From the NCBI GenBank assembly GCA_916613615.1, contig OU744720.1, forward strand, positions 73,559,338-73,623,337: a DNA stretch of 64,000 nt, written 5' to 3'. The first letter of the stretch is position 1, and the number at the start of each line of letters is the position of its first letter. The DNA comes from Steromphala cineraria. Lineage: Eukaryota; Mollusca; Gastropoda; Trochida; Trochidae. Position numbers and translations under genes: made by a program. Below the pieces are notes generated by a model. That model was not told the DNA's origin. It ran no database searches and was given only the letters and a program-made list of their open reading frames with translations. Positions 47,101-60,739 of the stretch are shown piece by piece.

Positions 47101-50100
47101 TTATTGTCAGTCTTTGATTTTTTTATTACAAAATTGATATCAGTCAAACTTGAAACCTGGCTTGGCGAATATGATTTTAAAGATTAAGTTGAAAGAACAC
47201 ACTCTCAATAAATCGTCGGAGAAGTTAAACATTTCGGGCGATTATCTGGTGTTATTATTTTGTTGGTTTAATAGGTAAGTTGCTCTCACAATACATAACG
47301 TGGTGCAAAATAACTTAAAACGCAATTAACATTATGTTTAATAGGACACTTTTTAATGCTGATGATGTGCTATTCTTGTGTTTATCTATACCCTGGAGGG
47401 TCAACAGCTGGAATGATCAGCCACGTGTTATTTTTTTTTAAAGTTGAAGTTGAAGATGTATAGAATATGTAAAGAAAAAATTCAACTAAGTATTTTTTTT
47501 AGATCGGTTTGATATCGAAAGAAACTGTTTATGCAATAAGTAGATCCTTATTAGAATTATGTACTATTTTAAATAGTAATAACGTGAATGCCAGAATCGA
47601 GGATTATAATAAGGATGGATATTTTACATGCATTTGTCCGATAAGGTCCAGCGTAAATGATAACGTAATTATGTCTAATGTGAGCTAACTGATCGTGTTA
47701 ACTTTAATATCAAGTTATGCATAGAGTCCATGGATATCCCACTCACTTTGCTTACTACAATTAAATGGGAAGAGGTCGTACAAAGCAAATGATGCTAGTC
47801 ATAGCCATAAGTCTGTATGGAATGCAGGATGAATTTAGAGAAAACATCTCGTAATAAGTGTGCAAGAAATACTGTATTTACTGGTATTAAAACAATGTAC
47901 AAGATGTTGTGGATGCGACCTGTGCTGCTAGCTTATCAGCAGGTATGAAACGAAAGTGTACCTTTAGAATGATAATCTCAATTCAAACCTTTTCACAAAG
48001 AAAAAATTCAGAACAAAATATCGTTATATACATGTAGATACTAGACGGTTATTGAGTCAACTCATTGCAATCTTTTGCCGTTCATACTAACATGATATTG
48101 ACGCTTTTGCGATCATTCTTACACAAGATTTTAATCAAATTCCTCTTCATTTCAGTGTACTACATTACATGTAAAATCAGTGCAAATAGCATTCTGTTAA
48201 GAGCTCACTTATGTTCGACTTAAAAAGCTTGTACAATCACCTTCCAGTCAAAACTGTGAAATTTGAATTAGAATTCATAAAGGAAAAATCATATTCTCAT
48301 CACATATACATGCAACTCGAGTATGCGAGAACACATTTGACATGGATTTGTAAAAAACTGAGGTAAGAAGTGCAAAACTTGTTTTGGGGGGTAATGTCCT
48401 TATAATATTTTCATTATTTCATTTCATAATATTTTTTATAATGATATAATTTATTTCATAACACTAACTGATATAAATTGATTATGATAAAACATTTTGC
48501 CTAAAATATTTGTTTGCTAACATTGTATTAAAGAAATATGAATATCTTGAATTATGAATTTTGACCCCATGCCCGTTTCGGGTAATGTCAGAATTTGTTC
48601 AATATACCGCATATCGATACTTTGTTTATATAATGTAGTTATTGAATCAGAGATGGCGTCAATATCAAAATTTCCAAAATATGATAATTTTACATAGGAC
48701 ATTTTGAGCAATGTAACAAAGATTTGTTTAGGAGCTGTTTATACACAAGGTGTTTAATAAACGTAATCTGCTTAGTCTTATTAATTCACCATAAGCAATT
48801 CTTGTATATGAATTAGCAATGTTATACATCAATCTTATAAATGTACTATTGACATATAATTGAAAACTCAAATCAGTGTAAAACTATCTTTATAATATTA
48901 AGGTTTTCTATATCATACATTATTAATCATCTCATATGACACATAAAACTTACCATAGGACCTATTTCTGAAACGTAATCATATTTGGTGAGTTAGTTTC
49001 ATCAACAAGCAAGAGTCGATATTATCAAATGTAATATAAATTTTCTGACTGATTCAATCCGAATTTTCATGTATATAGTTTTCATTCTGCTCCACTTATA
49101 TGATAACAAAAACGAAAGATTGAAAATGACTATAAAGACAGGTCCATTTCAACTCAAACTGCCTGTGTACAATAGTTAAAAAAGAACAGTTAGTTTACAT
49201 ACAAGCTTTGCAAAGCAACTGCGATTTTTGTTTTGTCAATATTACATATCATAATTATCATCTAAAATTGATATTCCGTTACATTTCAATGAAATTATAA
49301 TAAACTATTGTTATATCAATTCATAATTCAGCATTGATTGAATTGAGGAAAAGGTTATCAAGTTTTCATGGACATTTATGATCTTTGATGTATGATTTAT
49401 GACATCTTTAGTGCTTGATACTTGAGACTATGAAAAGTAGCCTTTAATGCATATCCTAAAACAACTTAAATATTAAGATTATCTATTGAGTTCTTGCGTA
49501 GGAGACTTGAAGACCAAGACATAACCAATGTTATGGAATACACATATTTTGTCCTTCCGTCTCTGACAACCAGGACAGTCATTTGAAATTGTCTATGGAA
49601 GGGGCATCGATATCATACATAGATACATATCTAAGCTACTTATTGCATCTAATTTCAAACAATGTCGATCGAGAATGATTGGTATGTACTTAGTGCTGCC
49701 TTTGTAAGACAGAAACATGAAAATCAGGCACTTATTTTGAGCTATTTTCTGAGATTTGCAACTTCTACTGTCTTGAAAGTAATTTGATAAAGTTTAAGTT
49801 ATTTAGTTTTATTTGTAGACGGGAAAGTCAAGTAAGTGAAATGAGTACGGATGGACAAGCCAATTTATTTTCATGGTTACCTCTCATGCCTTTAGAGTAA
49901 ATACTCATTGCAGAGAATGTTGTGTAGTCATGAAAGTCGTTAGATAAGTTTTTAGATGTCAAATTAGCCACATTGGGCTTTTGTACATTCATTTGCTGCT
50001 AATAAACAGTTGTTATGGTTTTACAAAACGACACTGACATATTTTCTCATTTGCTGTCAACAGTGAGGTACATGTATAATGGACGGAAGCAAAAAAGAGT

Positions 50101-50359
50101 GATAAGTAGGAAATAATTATCCTATTTTGACTACTTTTTGTACAAAATGACCGTTTTTCTGTAGTCGTAATGCTATAATATTGGATAAGTAGAGAACCAT
50201 AACGTTACGGAAATAAACTTTGGTGTGAAGTACCGTACATTTGCTAACCCAGTTGCAACTTTCTGAAAGATGTGAACAGTAATGTTTTTGAGAATATTTT
50301 GTTTGATATTACTGTATTTATAAATACATAGTTTGTGTTTTTGTGGCGTACAATGTAAC
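47101..50359. other. AT-rich sequence, no gene recognised
   Basis: Only short frames (such as 48517-48711, minus, 64 codons) without recognisable similarity. No elements resolved. Confidence 0.45.
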
Positions 50360-50560
50360 AGACAGTATAGTGCTGATGTTTTCCAGACTTCATCTTAAAT
50401 GCAAGCTCAATCATGTATCCAATAAATGTCACATGTCTTCTACTCGGGAAATTGGGGCCTACAAAGATTGACTGAGGGATAGACCTTATGACCAATATGT
50501 CATGTACTGGCAATATGGAGTATGGACGTAGACACACCAATTCACTGACATACACATGAC
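50360..50560. repeat. Diverged duplicated block (partner 7190-7410)
   Basis: Shared stretches are given with the partner. On the minus strand a 103-codon frame (50244-50555) runs through it. Only the part LPVHDILVIR...RRHVTF resembles the 7.2 kb copy, so the whole frame is not supported. Confidence 0.5.
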
Positions 50561-52028
50561 CTTGACTTTCTTGTAATTCAGATCTTCAATATTAACCATT
50601 CTAAGGTGATCAGAATATTGGGAATTTTAATTTCAATGTTTTCATTTTTATGTATGTGGATTTGTTTGAGACCTTATCATGATGACCTAAGCATGAATGG
50701 TGATCATGGTAAGAAAAATGAAATGCTTCAAGAAACATATTGCCGTTGCCACAGAGGGTCAACAATAGGTCACCAAATCAAACAATTGCTAATAACAAGT
50801 TTATGACTTCCATTTTGTCGTGTTTATCCATATGAATGTGCTCTGCCAATATAACCGGTTATAGGGAGAATTGTAAACCTTGTTAACAAATGTTTAGCGT
50901 CCCTTATAGTTAAATGTATAGACTGCACAAGACTTAATTTATGTTTGTTGTATTACATAATGACTCTTTTAAGGATACAATACAATAAAGAGATACTTTA
51001 TGTTATTGACATCTTTGACGCTATCATAGCAGTAACTTATATACTTATTTCCTTATTTCATTCTATAAGTATCATTATATAACCCATTAGCTTTCTAGAT
51101 GAACATTTCATTTTTTCCCTTGTTTTTACAGAATTGACAGATTCAATGTCACAGAAAAGTTCATATTTAACATTGACCCTTTTTAATATCAAGTGACCCA
51201 TGCGTTCCGTCTCATCCGAAATCCAGTCATGTGCAAGTTTTATCTCAAAGACAAGAGGTGTAATTTGATGTCCTTGGAATCATGCATGTGTGATTAATAA
51301 ATTGTTTTCTGTAAAGTGGTCAAATGTCTTAATTAGATGTGTATTATAAAGAATCGAATTTCGCAAAACTTTAGTAACACAAAATTTGCGAGATCAAATA
51401 TGATTCATTAGTCTGATGGTAAAAGCAAAATGTTTTATGAACGTGCAGATTGAAAAGATTTAGTCATGAATGCTATCATCAAATCACGCACGAAGAATTT
51501 AAACGACTTCTTATTATGACTTTCATTATAACGCTTCATCATGTTCACACGGTGCCAATCTAAAAAATCTGTAAAGCTGAGGCAGTTACTTTGATTATTG
51601 AACTGTCTAATTCTTCAAAAGGATTAAGTTAATTATTAGAACGTTAGGAGAAGCCCTATATCTTTTCTTGTTCAGTTTTTAGTATGTTTGTTTATGGAAA
51701 GATCTTCAGCATATTAGTGTTCAAGAGGCATGTACACTTAAGGTTTTTGTCATAATTATTTGTATTGGTTTTGGCTGCGAAACAAACACTTATCGAGGGA
51801 AACGGCCTCAATGTCATAAAAAGATTTTTTGTCATGTTGAAATTCATTATCCTGGAGCACGATAATTTTAACTCTGTAACAGTGTTACATAATTGCAATA
51901 TATACATTGTATGGCATCTTGATTTTACAAGTATAACGTCACAATACCTGTACAAGATCATTTTAGACTATATAAGTAAACTACCATCAGTCTGTCTCTA
52001 TATATGGAATATTTCGTAAATGTGATGG
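50561..52028. other. AT-rich sequence upstream of the candidate exon
   Basis: Likely intron or spacer before the exon at 52062. Opposite-strand frames of 84 and 89 codons at 51692-52019 overlap each other and are unsupported. Confidence 0.4.
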
Positions 52029-52061
52029 TCTCTCTCTCTCTCTCATCATTCTCTCCCACAG

Positions 52062-52192
52062 AGGCAGCTCAGTGCGAGCAAGCCTCTGTTCTAATCAGCA
52101 AAGATCCCAAGGTTCCGGCAGATTGCCCTAGCGGCAAAAAGTTGCAACTCAAGATATCTCCCTTATTTGCAGCCAATGAAAACACCTCTTGA
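52062..52192 (+). CDS. Candidate terminal coding exon of an unidentified gene
   Basis: A (CT)n tract (52029-52044) and CTCTCCCACAG form a strong splice acceptor ending at 52061. The exon then reads, from its second full codon, AAQCEQASVLISKDPKVPAD followed by CPSGKKLQLKISPLFAANEN and Thr-Ser-stop (TGA, 52190-52192). It begins in phase 1 (two bases complete a split codon). Composition is richer in G and C than the surroundings. It encodes about 43 residues with two cysteines. I do not recognise the family, although two cysteines, charged turns and a C-terminal position would suit a secreted or extracellular protein. A decayed homologue at 34231-34340 keeps the acceptor and pieces of the exon, supporting descent from a duplicated gene. 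No upstream exon was identified. A complete 62-codon frame from 52004 is less likely because it would translate the polypyrimidine tract. Confidence 0.45.
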
Positions 52193-53706
52193 ATACCATT
52201 GACTTTAACGGTTGTATAGTGACCTGTTAAATAATATGCCTTTATGTTTATTTTTTACTAACAGTGTATATTATATTTGAAAAATTCATATATAGATTTT
52301 GTGTTTTATATAAAATATTATTTGTTTTATGATAAACAAAAATTTAAAAGTCAACCTAAGAAATATTATGGGATGGTAAAAAAGCGATATAAATGCCATA
52401 GAGTTATCTCACCTGGATTGTAAATCTAATATATAGCTATCGGGAGGCATACGTGAATGACCAATGCGCTACGAATGACCAATTTTGTAAAGGTGTCGTC
52501 GCAACTAACTTGGATTGCCTCCTATCAGATTTCTTCACTTCGAAACCTTGTATTTAGCTGATTAGAACAGATGCTCGATCGGGTATGACTGAGCTGTCGT
52601 TCTAATATAACTAATGGAGGCTAAAACGTCAGTGATTTATATATTGTCAAAATATGAATTCACATTTAGTTATTCACTCTCATAATGTACATCTTATTTC
52701 ACCAACTCAGTCATAAAAGAAGGGCAAAAGTATGATAAAATTTCAAATTTAAACTGAATTTTTCATCCTCTTTACTAAACAATGTCTAACATGGACAATG
52801 ATTTTTACCAATATTCATAATGATGTTCAACTTTTTCTGCAAACTAATCACAAATTTTGGGCTCAACATACTTGAGTTCTTATTCACTAACAATATAATT
52901 GAAAAAGTTCTGGTATTTCAATTTTATTAACCATTATCCTCGAGGACAGTATTGTTATTGATATTCAATAGCACTGTAGATTTGATTACACAAATGTTTG
53001 TTTGACTTATAAGAAACGTTCTTTGTTCAAAATCAGAAGTCAAGTAAAGTCAGTATCTTCGTTTATATTATGTTTAAACGCATTTTGAACCTTTTCTGTG
53101 ATCTATTTAAATATTTTACACTTCAGGGTTTTTTTATACAAAATGTTGGTAGACATATAGTTAAGGTAATCTTATAAATAAAGTTCTGTCCAATCTGACT
53201 TAACCAAGAATTTTGTGCAATGGTTAGTGCAACTGCAGGGTTGGAGACATCTAATAATTTAGAATACAAGGGGAAAATCAAAACCATCAGATGTACTTCA
53301 TGAGAAACTTAAGCTCAGTTTGACCAAAGTGTGATATAAGTGTATGACGATTACTCTGTTCTCCCCCAACTTCAGGACTAACATATTTATGTCCTGAATA
53401 AGGCTTGAGAAGTCTATTGTTTTTTTATAATTAAGACAATTATTCCACTGTGTCCTGGCATACATTTCTACTGATATTATAACCACTGTAGTTTAAGAGC
53501 TTAAGGTATCACAATTTGATAGGAAATAATTACCCTCAGGCTCCTTAATGTTCTATTCCATAAATAATAAGTAAACTGTTCGATATGAATAGAACGGTCT
53601 TGATATTATAATTATAAATTTGTTTTTGATAAACCGTTATTATCTATGAAATGCCAAATTGCTAATCATGAGTTTGTATGTGTTTGGTTGATAATGAATA
53701 TTAATT
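52193..53706. other. AT-rich sequence with duplicated block 52485-52590
   Basis: The segment 52485-52590 matches 34390-34460, preserving the order exon then block in both loci. The rest shows nothing supportable. Confidence 0.45.
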
Positions 53707-53740
53707 CATATATATATATATATATATAATATATATATAC
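53707..53740. repeat. (TA)n microsatellite
   Basis: About 34 bp of near-pure TA dinucleotides with one interruption. Confidence 0.95.
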
Positions 53741-54741
53741 ACAAATGTAATATGTTTTTTAAGCACCAAAACAAAATGTCTGTGTGTAACACCCTTTGAC
53801 TGGTTTTAAGTATATTTCTTTTATAAAACTACATTAATTGAATGAGAGACCTACATTTGAAACTCATATTATAGTTTTGATATGAGTCATGTTTATAATT
53901 TTTTAACAATAACAATGTTCGCATACACATAATGCAAGTCAAGAACGACACTTATGATATTGCATGTCTCCAACATTTTAATGTATACATAATGCACCAT
54001 GAGCAAAGTAAGAAAATAGGTGCTCACAGTACTCACGATGACGTTAATGACCATAACATAATTACATTTGAAATTGCGTAATGTCACTGTTCTTTATGTA
54101 ATCTAAAGGATGTTTCAAATGCCGATAATTTGTTTTAAAATATATATCACTCAAGAATTTGATCGAATTCTAAGTTAGATGAAGAACTCGTAGCAGTGAC
54201 CTCTCGAAAATGTTATGCTTCTCATCCTCTATCTTTTAAACATACTCTGTCAGCATTCTTAAAATATATATTTCAAACTGCACCAACCATGCTGTTGTTC
54301 AAGTTTTCCACTAGTTCATTGGAAAAAGGCCTTAAATTAATTATTGCAATGCTTTCAGATTTTGGACAAATAAATCAGCAAGAGCCTGCAAGCAAATTGG
54401 TTTATTAAACGGTTTTTGTCACACATTCTATTCACTGGAATAACCTGCTTTGTACCAATGCAATTTATAACATCATGCTTTTCAAGATTGATATGTTGTA
54501 TAAATAATATATCTCTATATATGCTTCCATATGAAGGACATAATTTCAAATACGGTAAGTTTTTCTTTTACGTCACAGAAATCATAAATGCTGTCAACGC
54601 AGTGCTTAATAAAAAACAGAAATATGAAAATTGATTTTGCATATTTTTCCAAGTAAATTGGAACTTATTTAATCAAAATTCTACATAAATGTTATTTTAC
54701 CTGAATTACAAACTTTAATGTTGCTTTATCCATGTGATATT
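53741..54741. other. AT-rich sequence, no gene recognised
   Basis: Frames of 64 to 72 codons at 53893-54634 overlap on both strands and show no similarity to known proteins. Confidence 0.45.
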
Positions 54742-55107
54742 TTAAACAGGCAGTAGCACGTTTTTTGATAATTGTATGCTTTGAATTTTGCACTTTTAAT
54801 TGTAAGTTTATGCTAAATGTATTATATTGACAGTGTCAACAATCTCATTGCACAAACCAATCATCCATAGTCAGAGGACAAAGTATGAGGATTGACATAA
54901 AACCCATTGGCGGTCATTTTTTGTGAACACCTTTAATTCGGTTTGTGTAAGAAAAAGGAATCGCATGGCTAAACTTTACGTTATGTAATTGAATTATTAC
55001 TGCTTCATGTAGTTTAAATACATTGTCTTTCAATTGGAACCATTTATTTTCATTTTCCTGACATCACCTTATATTTTCCCCCTAAAAACGTGCTACTGCC
55101 CCTTTAA
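54742..55107. mobile_element. MITE, 366 bp, TTAAAGG ends, copy 2 (inverted)
   Basis: The element is the reverse-complement sibling of 11352-11716. Its left end has diverged slightly (TTAAACAGGCAGTAGCACG), while its right end keeps CGTGCTACTGCCCCTTTAA. Confidence 0.88.
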
Positions 55108-55499
55108 AAGTGTATAAAACTCTTAGAAATTTATTATTTCATTAATCTTTGATGATATCTGACACATTTAAAAATTAATTAGATTTGGGAAATCATTCTT
55201 ACATGTATCGCAAGGTAGATGCATTTGTTTAAGTATCCTATTGAACCACACCGCAGAGAAGCTTGTTTCAAAACGGTAATATGTCACAAACATCATCAAG
55301 AAACTGACAGTAAAGGGTAGTCAATGTGGTTATAATGCAATTGGCCAAAATGGATACCTGAGACCTATTGCAAATATTTAGGGCACCGCTTGCTAAGATG
55401 ATATTAATTGGCTGAAATCTAAATAATAGTTTTTATTGACATCTCATGTAGGCAACAAAGAATTTAATTCTTTGACATAGCTAATACATGTAAGTCTTT

Positions 55500-55860
55500 G
55501 CTCTATGTAATAGTATCATGATATGCAGGGGATGCCAATGTTATCTCTCAGAAACCATTCATAACACATTAACCAAAAGAGATTTATCTTCATATCCCAT
55601 ACAGTATGAAAAGGAGACATCAAGATGAATCTCGGGATGATAAGATTTACTACAAAAAATGGTATTTAACGGATTTCTTTATATCAGAATAGTCCTTTTG
55701 TTGTCCTTGAAATAGCAGTGTAAGTTCTTATAGGAGAACGTGTCCTGAAGGTTAAATGGAAAAACTCAATCGATTTTAATTCATCAATCGATATGTATAA
55801 GAGTGCAAGCTTTGCCCTAGGAAACCAAGAGGGTGAACCGTTTGGAGCACGCAGCCTTTG
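55500..55860. repeat. Diverged duplicated block (partner 42090-42440)
   Basis: Same order and orientation as the partner. GCCCTAGGAAACCAAGAGGG here corresponds to GCCCTAGGCAGAAAAGAGGG at 42.4 kb. Confidence 0.65.
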
Positions 55861-55953
55861 TATGGATTTCGTTCATAGACACCAATTGTATCAACAAATG
55901 TTTAGATTTTTAAATGTTAAATACCAGTTGTCTGTGACTGCAATTTACATGTA

Positions 55954-56093
55954 TAGTAGAACTCGGATATAACGAACTCCAAGGGACCAATGAATTTAGT
56001 TCGCTATATCCGGTGTTCGCTATACGCATATTTTTAATGATATTATATAGGGACGGGACTTGAAAATTGGTTCGCTATATCCGTGTTCTACTG
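55954..56093. mobile_element. Mariner-like MITE, 140 bp, TA target
   Basis: The left end TAGTAGAACTCGGATATAAC and the right end, reverse complemented, CAGTAGAACACGGATATAGC are terminal inverted repeats. TA flanks both sides (55952-55953, 56094-56095). Ends beginning CAGT and a TA target fit the Tc1/mariner superfamily. The interior repeats TTCGCTATATCCG. It lies 17 bp from the foldback element. Confidence 0.7.
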
Positions 56094-56110
56094 TAGTTCC
56101 TCAATACTTA

Positions 56111-57215
56111 TGTATCATCCCAACTGCGGATCCGCCCCCGGGACGCGTCCCAACTTGGAATCCTAAGTTGGGACGTCCCATCTTGAGATGGGACGGGGAA
56201 TATTAAAACATGCATGTAATTATCTTATTTAAACATGAATTGTGTTAAAAATGATATTTATTAATACTAACGGTATATACGTTAGACACGCACAGGAAAA
56301 ATGAAATTTGATGTTGATTTACTCGACTTACGGGCTTGGATTCAACTCCCACCTTCTACAAGCGAGTGAACACAACAAGTATGTAAAACACGATGTCAAC
56401 ATTCATTTACTGATCATATTTATTTGCATTTACGCTTTATAACACATCGATGATTTAGTATACATCATTTTCTGTTCTTTTTCAGTCATAAACCATCAAC
56501 ATAGGAATTGAAACAAAGTAAACAAACTAAGAAACAACGTAAACAACATAACAGCACAAACCAAGCGACCTTTATTTGAAAATGAACATAAATGTGAATA
56601 AACTTATCTGTATTTTATATACTATGAAATACATGTATTAAAAAAATCAACAAATAGACCCTCTTTATTTATTTACTATAGATAATATCGCCTTCAAATG
56701 TGAAACCGGCTTACCTTATACAAAGAAATGAATAATCCAAATGTACATAGAAATCCAATGTAAAGGCCTTTCTCAATGTGTGTTACAACGCTATCCATTC
56801 CTAAACTAAGCACTGTGGGTAAGTTAATCTGACAGCTTGGCATGTTAGAGAATTAGAGACTGACATTGAGTCATTCATGTCAGCAAGCAATTCCAATCAG
56901 TCATGAATGGGCACCAATTTGACAACTGTCACTAATGTATGGTTAAAACAACACTGAGTTGGGGGAAGAAAAATCTTGTTGTTTTTAAACAGGCTGTAAA
57001 ATGGTTTGTTTACTTATCATGTAACAAGCTTGATTAAATCAAATATAAACACATTTAAAAAACTTTATTGATGTATGTGTTTGCTGAAAGGATTATGTGT
57101 ATGAAAGGTTTACCAAAATGTGTAACATTCAACAACTCTTAACTGAGAGAACAAAAATTATTATTGAACATAAAACACCTAGCACAAAATTAACATATTG
57201 ATAAATAAAATTTAT
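56111..57215 (+). repeat. Foldback element, left outer arm
   Basis: It contains nested small palindromes near the tip (GTCCCATCTTGAGATGGGAC, and AAGTTGGG inverted to CCCAACTT), then unique AT-rich sequence that matches 60740-61869 in reverse complement almost base for base. The extreme tip has GCGGATCCGCCCCCGGGACG in place of the longer palindromic stretch present in the right arm. Confidence 0.85.
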
Positions 57216-58767
57216 TGAAAGGATCTTTAAAGTTTATTTTTCTGTAAGTATGTAATAGTATTCAATTACATAAAACAATCAAGTTGTATTGTCGTAATAT
57301 AATATTTTAGTGTCAAAATTTTATTATATATTTTTAATGAGTTAGCAGTCAAAACCGATAGAAATTCCAAGTTGGGACGGCCATGTCTGTTTCTTTGGAG
57401 TACTTTACGGTTATTTTTTTCTAAATTTAAAAAATAGTATGAACTTACATAATACAATCAAGTTATAGTGTAGGAATATCATATCTTAGTGTGAAAATTT
57501 TATTTTATATTTTAAATGAGTGAGCAGTCAAAACCGATAGAAATTCCAAGTTAGCACGGCCATGTCTGAGAGTTTTGAGTCAATTTTGGGTAAACTTTAT
57601 TTTTCTGTAAGTATGAAATAGTACTTAGTTACATAAAACAATCAAGTTGTATTGTCGTAATATAATATTTTAGTGTGAACATTTTATTTTATATTTTTAA
57701 TGAGTAAGCAGTCAAAACCGATAGAAATTCCAAGTTGGGACGGCAATGTCTGGGAGTTTTGAGTCCTTTACGGTTAATGTTTATTTTTCTGAATGTATAA
57801 AATAGTATAAACTTACATAATACAATCAAGTTATAGTGTAGGAATATAATATCTTAGTGTCAAAATTTTTTTTTATATTTTAAATGAGTCAACAGTCAAA
57901 ACCGATAGAAATTCCAAGTTGGGACGGCCATGTCTGAGAGTTTTGAGTCATTATTGGTTAAAGTTTATTTTTCTGTAAGTATGAAATAGTATTTAGTTAC
58001 ATAAAACAATCAAGTTGTATTGTCGTAATATAATATTTTAGTGTGAAAATTTTAATTTATATTTTTAATGAGTTAGCAGTCAAAACTGATAGAAATTCCA
58101 AGTTGGGACGGCCATGTCTGAGAGTTTTGAGTCATTATTGGTTAATGTTTATTTTTCTGTAAGTATGAAATAGTATTTAGTTACATAAAACAATCAAGTT
58201 GTATTGTCGTAATATAATATTTTAGTGTGAAAATTTTATTTTATATTTTTAATGAGTTAGCAGTCAAAACCGATAGAAATTCCAAGTTGGGACGGTCATG
58301 TCTGTTTTTTTGGAGTACTTTACATTTTTTTTTTTTTTTTCTAAATTTATAAAATAGTATGAACTTACATAATACAATCAAGTTATAGTGTAGTAATATC
58401 ATATCTTAGTGTCAAAATTTTATTTTATATCTTTAATGAGTTAGCAGTCAAAACCGATAGAAATTCCAAGTTGGGACGGCAATGTCTGTTACTTTAGAGT
58501 TCTTTACGGTTATTTTTTATTTTTCTAAATTTATAAAATAGTATGAACTTACTTACATAATACAATCAAGTTATAGTGTAGGAATATAATATCTTAGTGT
58601 CAAAATTTTATTTTATATTCTAAATGAGTTAACAGTCAAAACCGTCAGAAATTCCAAGTACGGACGGCCATTTCTGAGAGTTTTGAGTCATTATTGGATA
58701 AAGTTTATTTTTCTGTAAGTATGAAATAGTATTTAGTTACATAAAAAAATTAAGTTGTATTGTCGTA
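57216..58767 (+). repeat. Foldback element, left array, 8 units of about 184 bp
   Basis: The motif ATTCCAAGTTGGGACGGCCA (or a variant) recurs at 57364, 57543, 57727, 57911, 58094, 58279, 58463 and 58651. Two unit types, one with TATTGTCGTAATATAATATT and one with TATAGTGTAGGAATATAATA, tend to alternate. Confidence 0.92.
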
Positions 58768-58833
58768 TTTCTATCGGTTTTGACTGCTAACTCATTAAAA
58801 ATATAAAATAAAATTTTCACACTAAAATATTAT
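58768..58833. other. Foldback element, asymmetric loop
   Basis: About 66 nt between the two arms, itself part of one array unit in the right-arm orientation. The palindrome therefore turned around inside a repeat unit, and there is no unique middle segment. Confidence 0.75.
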
Positions 58834-60739
58834 ATTACGACAATACAACTTGATTTTTTTATGTAACTAAATACTATTTCATACTTACAGAAAAATAAAC
58901 TTTATCCAATAATGACTCAAAACTCTCAGAAATGGCCGTCCGTACTTGGAATTTCTGACGGTTTTGACTGTGAACTCACTTAAAATATAAATTACAATTT
59001 TGACACTAAGATATTATATTCCTATACTACAACTTGATTTCATTATGTAAGTTTATACTATTGTATACATTCAGAAAAATAAACATTAACCATAAAGGAC
59101 TCAAAACTCTCAGACATTGCCGTCCCAACTTGGAATTTCTATCGGTTTTGACTGCTAACTCATTAAAAATATATAATAAAATTTTCACACTAAAATAATA
59201 TATTACGACAATATAACTTGATTGTTTTATGTAACTAAATACTATTTCATACTTACAGAAAAATAAACTTTATCCAATAATGACTCAAAACTCTCAGAAA
59301 TGGCCGTCCCAACTTGGAATTTCTGACGGTTTTGACTGTTAACTCATTTTAAATATAAAATAAAATTTTGACACTAAGATATTATATTCCTACACTATAA
59401 CTTGATTTCATTATGTAAGTTTATACTATTTTATACATTCAGAAAAATAAACATTAACCATAAAGGACTCAAAACTCCCAGACATTGCCGTCCCAACTTG
59501 GAATTTCTATCGGTTTTGACTGCTTACTCATTAAAAATATATAATAAAATTTTCACACTAAAATATTATATTACGACAATACAACTTGATTGTTTTATGT
59601 AACAAAATACTATTTCATATTTACAGAAAAATAAACTTTACCTAAGATTGACTCAAAACTCTCAGACATGGCCGTCCCAACTTGGAATTTCTATCGGTTT
59701 TGACTGCTAACTCATTAAAAATATAAAATAAAATTTTCACACTAAGATATGATATTCCTACACTAGAACTTGATTGAATTATGTAATTTCATACTATTTT
59801 ATAAATTTAGAAAAATGAAAATTAACCGTAAAGGACTCCAAAGTAACAGACATGGCCGTCCCAACTTGGAATTTCTATCGGTTTTGACTGCTAACTCATT
59901 AAAGATATAAAATAAAATTTTGACACTAAAATATTATATTACAACAATACAACTTGATTGTTTTATGATATTGAATACTATTACATACTTACAGAAAAAT
60001 AAACTTTATCCAATAATGACTCAAAACTCTCAGACATGGCCGTCCCAACTTGGAATTTCTATCGGTTTGACTGCTAACTCATTAAAAATATAAAATAAAT
60101 TTGTGACACTAAGATATGATATTCCTACACTATAACTTGAATGTATTATGTAAGTTCATACTATTTTATAAATTTAGAAAAATAAAAAATAACCGTAAAG
60201 TACTCCAAAGAAACAGACATGGCCGTCCCAACTTGGAATTTCTATCGGTTTTGACTGCTCACTCATTTAAAATATAAAATAAAATGTTCACACTAAAATA
60301 TTATATTACGACAATACAACTTGATTGTTTTATGTAACTAAATACTATTTCATACTTACAGAAAAATAAACTTTACCCAAAATTGACTCAAAACTCTCAG
60401 ACATGGCCGTCCCAACTTGGAATTTCTATCGGTTTTGACTGCTCACTCATTTAAAATATAAAATAAAATTTTCACACTAAGGTATGATATTCCTACACTA
60501 TAACTTGATTGTATTATGTAAGTTTATACTATTTTATACATTCAGAAAAATAAACATTAACTGTAAAGGACTCAAAACTCCCAGACATTGCCGTCCCAAC
60601 TTGGAATTTCTATCGGTTTTGACTGCTAACTCATTAAAAATATATAATAAAATTTTGACACTAAAATATTATATTACGACAATACAACTTGATTGTTTTA
60701 TGTAATTGAATATTATCAATACTTACAGAAAAATAAACT
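58834..60739 (-). repeat. Foldback element, right array, 10 units of 184 bp
   Basis: GGAATTTCT after AACTT recurs at 58948, 59132, 59316, 59500, 59684, 59868, 60052, 60235, 60419 and 60603, an almost exact 184-bp spacing. The right arm has two more units than the left, which accounts for most of the length difference between the arms. Short frames such as 59402-59602 and 60484-60705 are array artefacts. Confidence 0.93.
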
